NCBI GenBank assembly: GCA_900541245.1
Contig: UQIS01000030.1
Location: forward strand, 1 to 31,979
DNA: 31,979 nt
DNA from: an uncultured Collinsella sp.
Lineage (GTDB): Bacteria; Actinomycetota; Coriobacteriia; Coriobacteriales; Coriobacteriaceae
Direction of reading: 5' to 3'
Below, piece after piece: positions 30,003-31,979 of this stretch. The notes beneath the pieces were generated by a model that had not been told where the DNA came from, did not search any database, and saw only the letters and a program-made list of their open reading frames with translations. Position 1 is the stretch's first letter. Each line of letters starts with the position of its first letter. The translations under genes and the position numbers were made by a program.

Positions 30003-31673
30003 CTAAACCTCCATGACGACCGGGATGATCATCGGACGGGTGCGAGTACGGCTCCAGATAAAGTTAGAGAGCGAATCGCGCACGGCCTTGCGAATGGCAT
30101 CGGAACCGCTGCTCGTAAAGCTGAACTTGCCCTTCTCGATCGTCTTCATGATGGATGCAGAGGCATCATCGGAGAACTGGTCGTCGATGGCAAACGAAAC
30201 GCCGCGGCCCGAGAACTCGATGGCCTCGATCTTCTTGTGCTTGAGCGAGACGATGGCAACGGCCGTGACCATACCGTCGTTGGCGAGCTTCTGGCGATCG
30301 CGCAGGACGATGGGGTCGGTATCGCCGATACGCAGGCCGTCGACGTAAACGACGCCCGACTCGACGGGTGTACCGCGCTTGACGATACCACCGCGCATCT
30401 CGAGCGTGTCGCCGTTATCGAGGATAAAGATATGATCGTCCTTGATGCCCATCTTGCGGGCCAGCTGGGCATGGGCGCGCAGATGCACGGCCTCACCGTG
30501 AACCGGCATAAAGTACGTGGGCTTGGCCATGGCCATCAGGAGCTTGAGCTCCTCCTGGCTGCCGTGACCCGAGACGTGGACGAGGGCGCGGTTCTTGTCC
30601 CACACGTCGCAGCCGAGCTTGGCGAGGCTGTTAACGACCTGCTGGACGGCTTTCTCGTTGCCAGGAACGGGAGTTGCCGAGAGGATGACGGTATCGCCCT
30701 CGTGGATGGAAAGCGTCTTGTGCTCGCCGTTAGCCATACGGGACAGTGCCGACAGCGGCTCGCCCTGCGAACCGGTGCACATGACGACAATCTTGTCGTC
30801 GGGCAGGTTATCAATGTCGAAGGCATCGATGATATCGGCATCATCGATGTTGAGATAACCGAGCTCGCGCGCCACGCGGGTGTTCGTGAGCATGGAGCGA
30901 CCGGTCACAACGACCTTACGGCCGCACTTGCGGGCGGCATCGCAGATCTGCTGCAAACGATGGATGTGGCTCGAGAACGACGCGACGAACACGCGACCCG
31001 AGGCGTTCTTGATAGCGTGCAGCAGGTTGGGGCCGACTTCGGCCTCGGACTTGGTAAAGCCCGGAACCGTGGCGTTGGTGGAGTCGGAAAGCAGCAGGTC
31101 GATGCCCTGCTTGGCAAAGCGGCTGATAGCGGCGTAGTCGGGCGTGACGCCGTCGATGGGCGTCTGGTCGAGCTTAAAGTCGCCGGTGTGCATAACGGTG
31201 CCCTGGTTGGTGCGAATAAACACGCCCAGAGCGCCGGGGATGGAGTGCGTCATCGAGAAGAAGTCGAGCGAGATGCCGCCGAGGTTGACATGGCTGCCGC
31301 CCTTGACCTCGCGGAACTTGGGTGCGCGGATGCGGAACTCAGAAAGCTTGCCCTCGATAAAGCCAAGCGTCAGCTTGCTCGAGAAGATGGGCACCTTGTT
31401 GTTGAGGTCCTGCAGCAGGTACGGAAGCGAACCGGTGTGGTCCTCGTGGCCGTGGGTGACGACGATACCGCGGAGCTTCTCCTCGTTCTCCAGAACATAG
31501 GTGTAGTCGGGAAGCACCAGATCGATACCAGGCTGGGAGTCATCCGGGAACATGAGACCGGCGTCGACGAGCACCATGTCGTCGCCGCACTCGAAGACCG
31601 TCATGTTCTTGCCGATGCCGTCAAGGCCGCCGAGCGGAATGATCTTCAAGGGAGATGATTTTTTAGCTGCCAT
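30003..31673 (-). CDS. rnjA: Ribonuclease J
   Basis: A 556-residue metallo-beta-lactamase/beta-CASP ribonuclease with 5'-to-3' exonuclease and endonuclease activity in mRNA decay and rRNA maturation. The zinc-binding motif is HGHEDH (74-79). Further metal ligands fall in MHTGDFKLDQTP and at the beta-CASP histidine in VSGHGSQEELKLL. Length and the PVHGEAVHLRAHAQLA block are typical of RNase J. The best ribosome site (AAAGGA) is about 13 bases before the ATG, unusually far. It is the first gene of the minus-strand group that includes ftsK, and it ends one base before the ftsK start. Confidence 0.97.
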   Translation of the reverse strand: MAAKKSSPLKIIPLGGLDGIGKNMTVFECGDDMVLVDAGLMFPDDSQPGIDLVLPDYTYVLENEEKLRGIVVTHGHEDHTGSLPYLLQDLNNKVPIFSSKLTLGFIEGKLSEFRIRAPKFREVKGGSHVNLGGISLDFFSMTHSIPGALGVFIRTNQGTVMHTGDFKLDQTPIDGVTPDYAAISRFAKQGIDLLLSDSTNATVPGFTKSEAEVGPNLLHAIKNASGRVFVASFSSHIHRLQQICDAARKCGRKVVVTGRSMLTNTRVARELGYLNIDDADIIDAFDIDNLPDDKIVVMCTGSQGEPLSALSRMANGEHKTLSIHEGDTVILSATPVPGNEKAVQQVVNSLAKLGCDVWDKNRALVHVSGHGSQEELKLLMAMAKPTYFMPVHGEAVHLRAHAQLARKMGIKDDHIFILDNGDTLEMRGGIVKRGTPVESGVVYVDGLRIGDTDPIVLRDRQKLANDGMVTAVAIVSLKHKKIEAIEFSGRGVSFAIDDQFSDDASASIMKTIEKGKFSFTSSGSDAIRKAVRDSLSNFIWSRTRTRPMIIPVVMEV

Positions 31674-31979
31674 AGGTTAGTGTGGTTTCCTTTCTTCGAA
31701 ACGGGTCTGAAACAACCGACGGGGCGCTTCTGGCAAACCGACCGCCGGGAACGTACAAACATGCATCACAGAGTCGATGCAATAACCACAGTATGATACC
31801 CATTTGCACAACAACAGACCACCCATGCATCAAAGCCCCATCTGAACTGGTCTATCCCGTCGGTCTGGGCTCAGCGGTCCCGGCACGGGCTAAGTTTCCC
31901 GCTCTACAGTCCTGCTCACGACGGAGGCCCCCATAAGTGGCCGCCTGTTCGAGCGGGACTCGCGATGAACATAGCACGT
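31674..31979. other. Gene-free region upstream of rnjA with strong inverted repeats (candidate leader or small RNA)
   Basis: No credible coding frame is present. The right half (31840-31970) is GC-rich and highly foldable: TCCCGCTC (31897-31904) pairs with GAGCGGGA (31951-31958). Alternatively GTCCTGCTC (31909-31917) pairs with GAGCGGGAC (31951-31959), closing an inner GGCC/GGCC stem. A second hairpin, CCCGT/ACGGG-like, lies at about 31857-31890. Nearer rnjA a small TGCATC/GATGCA hairpin sits at 31762-31781. The alternative pairings suggest a switch-like leader or an independent RNA. I could not match it to a known RNA family, and the strand is uncertain. Confidence 0.4.

Noticed and set aside
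29802..31658. A 618-codon open frame on the plus strand opposite rnjA and ftsK
   Set aside because: It spans the junction of two well-supported minus-strand genes and has no domain or start signal.
31840..31979. RNase P RNA, tmRNA, SRP RNA or T-box upstream of rnjA
   Set aside because: Their hallmark sequences (for example GGAAAGTCC, a TTCGA T-arm with paired stem, GGAAGGAAGC, GGTGG-ACCGCG) are absent.

Overview
The window looks like chromosome from a moderately GC-rich actinobacterium of the class Coriobacteriia, most likely Collinsella or a close relative. This is inferred from gene content, not from a database search. The signs are actinobacterial neighbourhoods (pgsA-like/garA/ftsR; lexA/LysM protein/nrdR) combined with a Bacillus-like block (ftsK, RodZ-like, pgsA, cinA-type pncC, recA, rny, spoVS, miaB, miaA, hflX), LexA boxes of the GAAC-N4-GTTC type, and both RNase Y and RNase J. 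No rRNA, tRNA, CRISPR array, insertion sequence or transposase gene was seen.

Layout. 1-1863 (minus): an ABC exporter operon (ATPase and two permeases, the last cut by the window edge) of the lantibiotic-immunity type, clearly more GC-rich than its neighbours. 1864-2251: a divergent AT-richer spacer with a 59-bp palindrome. 2252-6070 (plus): CDP-alcohol phosphatidyltransferase, GarA-like FHA protein, FtsR-like MerR regulator, apt and a secreted NlpC/P60 hydrolase. 6235-7785: degV and a DUF1836 regulator, convergent, with nearly the same 26-bp operator-like sequence upstream of each. 7940-10297: trxB (minus) and a diacylglycerol glycosyltransferase (plus), divergent. 10298-10689: a gene-free patch with two inverted copies of a roughly 100-bp palindromic element and a third hairpin between them.

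10690-13594 is the SOS and nucleotide block: LysM protein, nrdR and dut run leftward, while lexA and a DUF1624 membrane protein run rightward, with three LexA boxes between. 13579-31673 is one long minus-strand block in three transcription groups. The first is rnjA, ftsK, RodZ-like, yajQ, rimO, pgsA, pncC, ending at a strong terminator (22588-22611). The second is recA and recX behind an SOS promoter. The third is rny, a stand-alone GHKL ATPase, spoVS, miaB, miaA and hflX behind a TTGACA promoter with a leader of about 160 nt. 31674-31979 is a structured non-coding leader region.

Taken together the genes serve core tasks: DNA repair and the SOS response, chromosome segregation and cell shape, phospholipid synthesis, RNA turnover, and tRNA/ribosome modification. 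The most unusual features are the paired palindromic elements whose outer stems differ but stay complementary (10308-10411 and 10571-10673), the shared degV/DUF1836 operator, the nrdR start codon inside a 12-bp inverted repeat, the 11-bp phased repeat upstream of recA, and the unexplained GHKL ATPase between RNase Y and SpoVS.
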